From Granulicella sp. (GTDB lineage Bacteria; Acidobacteriota; Terriglobia; Terriglobales; Acidobacteriaceae), in NCBI GenBank assembly GCA_003133205.1, contig PKWK01000301.1, positions 1 to 6,037 on the forward strand: 6,037 nt of DNA. Direction: 5' to 3'. A program made the translations under genes and the position numbers. Numbering within the stretch: position 1 is the stretch's first letter; the number at the start of each line of letters is the position of its first letter. Below the pieces are notes generated by a model. The model did not search any database and had not been told where the DNA came from. It saw only the letters and a list, made by a program, of their open reading frames with translations. Below are positions 5,710-6,037 of the stretch, in pieces.

Positions 5710-6037
5710 CTCATCTCCGTATGAACAAGTAAAGTCTTCGGAGGACCATCCTGTTCCAGGGGCCCGCGAACGCTGTGAAAAGGAATGTCCTCTTGCAGCG
5801 CCGATTCCCTCGAAGTGTATCGTTCGTGGACCGATTTCAAAAGGTTTTACTCGCATCTGTGGTCGAAAAGCGAAACGATTCCGTACCCGGTTCGGACTCG
5901 ACCGCGTTTGTGGGACTCGCTCGGACTATCGAACGGGTTGCCAAGGGTTTAAGTTGAAGGATTGCTATAAGTGTCCCGGAAGGCAAGGCTATCTCGATAA
6001 CGCCGTTGTGGCCTAGCTAGTACTACTGTGTTATAAG
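5710..6037. other. Gene-free stretch upstream of the methyltransferase
   Basis: I find no recognisable protein or RNA gene in these 328 bases on either strand. The in-frame extension of the methyltransferase (5710-5856) looks non-coding. A poor promoter-like pair on the minus strand, TTGAAA (5840-5835) and TACACT (5819-5814), is spaced by only 15 bases. Close to the right edge, two overlapping 8-base palindromes, CTAGCTAG (6013-6020) and TAGTACTA (6018-6025), lie beside a minus-strand TATAAC. The stretch is the natural place for the promoter of the methyltransferase, but none is convincing. Confidence 0.4.
5715..5718 (-). promoter_or_regulatory. Ribosome binding site for the FkbM methyltransferase
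   Basis: GGAG on the minus strand lies 5 bases before ATG 5709. An out-of-frame ATG occurs at 5714-5712 between them. This site supports the 250-residue form over the in-frame ATG at 5856. Confidence 0.5.

Noticed and set aside
5814..5840. Promoter for the methyltransferase (TTGAAA and TACACT, minus strand)
   Set aside because: The spacing of 15 bases is too short for a good sigma-70 promoter and the -10 match is only 4 of 6, so it is mentioned only in the description of the gene-free stretch.
5710..5856. N-terminal extension of the methyltransferase to ATG 5856
   Set aside because: The 49 residues show no family similarity or signal peptide, while ATG 5709 has a GGAG site 5 bases upstream and gives the usual family length.
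5288..6016. Plus-strand open frame of 242 codons running into the right-hand gene-free stretch
   Set aside because: Half of it is antisense to the methyltransferase and the rest resembles no protein; cysteines such as DCYKCPG near the end are not enough to claim a metal-binding domain.

Overview
This window looks like part of a bacterial cell-surface or exopolysaccharide biosynthesis locus. Every gene I can support lies on the minus strand, so the locus reads from right to left. It holds five complete genes and one gene open at the left edge: three GT4-type glycosyltransferases, a NodB-type polysaccharide deacetylase, a small VOC/glyoxalase-fold protein and an FkbM-type methyltransferase. I see no RNA gene, CRISPR array, insertion sequence or phage gene.

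Layout in the direction of transcription: a gene-free stretch (6037-5710); the FkbM methyltransferase (5709-4957); a 122-base gap with a possible weak promoter; a GT4 glycosyltransferase (4834-3704); a 180-base gap with a short perfect hairpin; then a tight four-gene unit of VOC protein (3523-3080), polysaccharide deacetylase (3052-2252), GT4 glycosyltransferase (2255-1128) and GT4 glycosyltransferase (1131 to beyond base 1). The last three genes are joined by 4-base stop/start overlaps (ATGA, then GTGA), which implies co-transcription and translational coupling. Several starts are not ATG (TTG, TTG, GTG).

Working model (inference): the three glycosyltransferases add sugars from nucleotide-sugar donors to a lipid-linked oligosaccharide at the inner face of the membrane. 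The deacetylase would remove an acetyl group from an amino sugar and the FkbM enzyme would O-methylate a sugar. The VOC protein keeps metal-ligand positions like those of methylmalonyl-CoA epimerase but seems to lack its catalytic glutamate, so its role is the most open question. No polymerase, flippase, exporter or sugar-nucleotide synthesis gene is in view.

Composition is uneven. Hand counts give about 61% GC in the second glycosyltransferase (1381-1740), about 57% in the upstream one (4021-4380) and about 46% in the methyltransferase (5041-5400). This fits a mosaic surface-polysaccharide locus built partly by gene transfer. The host is probably a moderately GC-rich bacterium. The protein style would suit soil groups such as Acidobacteriota, but the sequence alone does not settle this.
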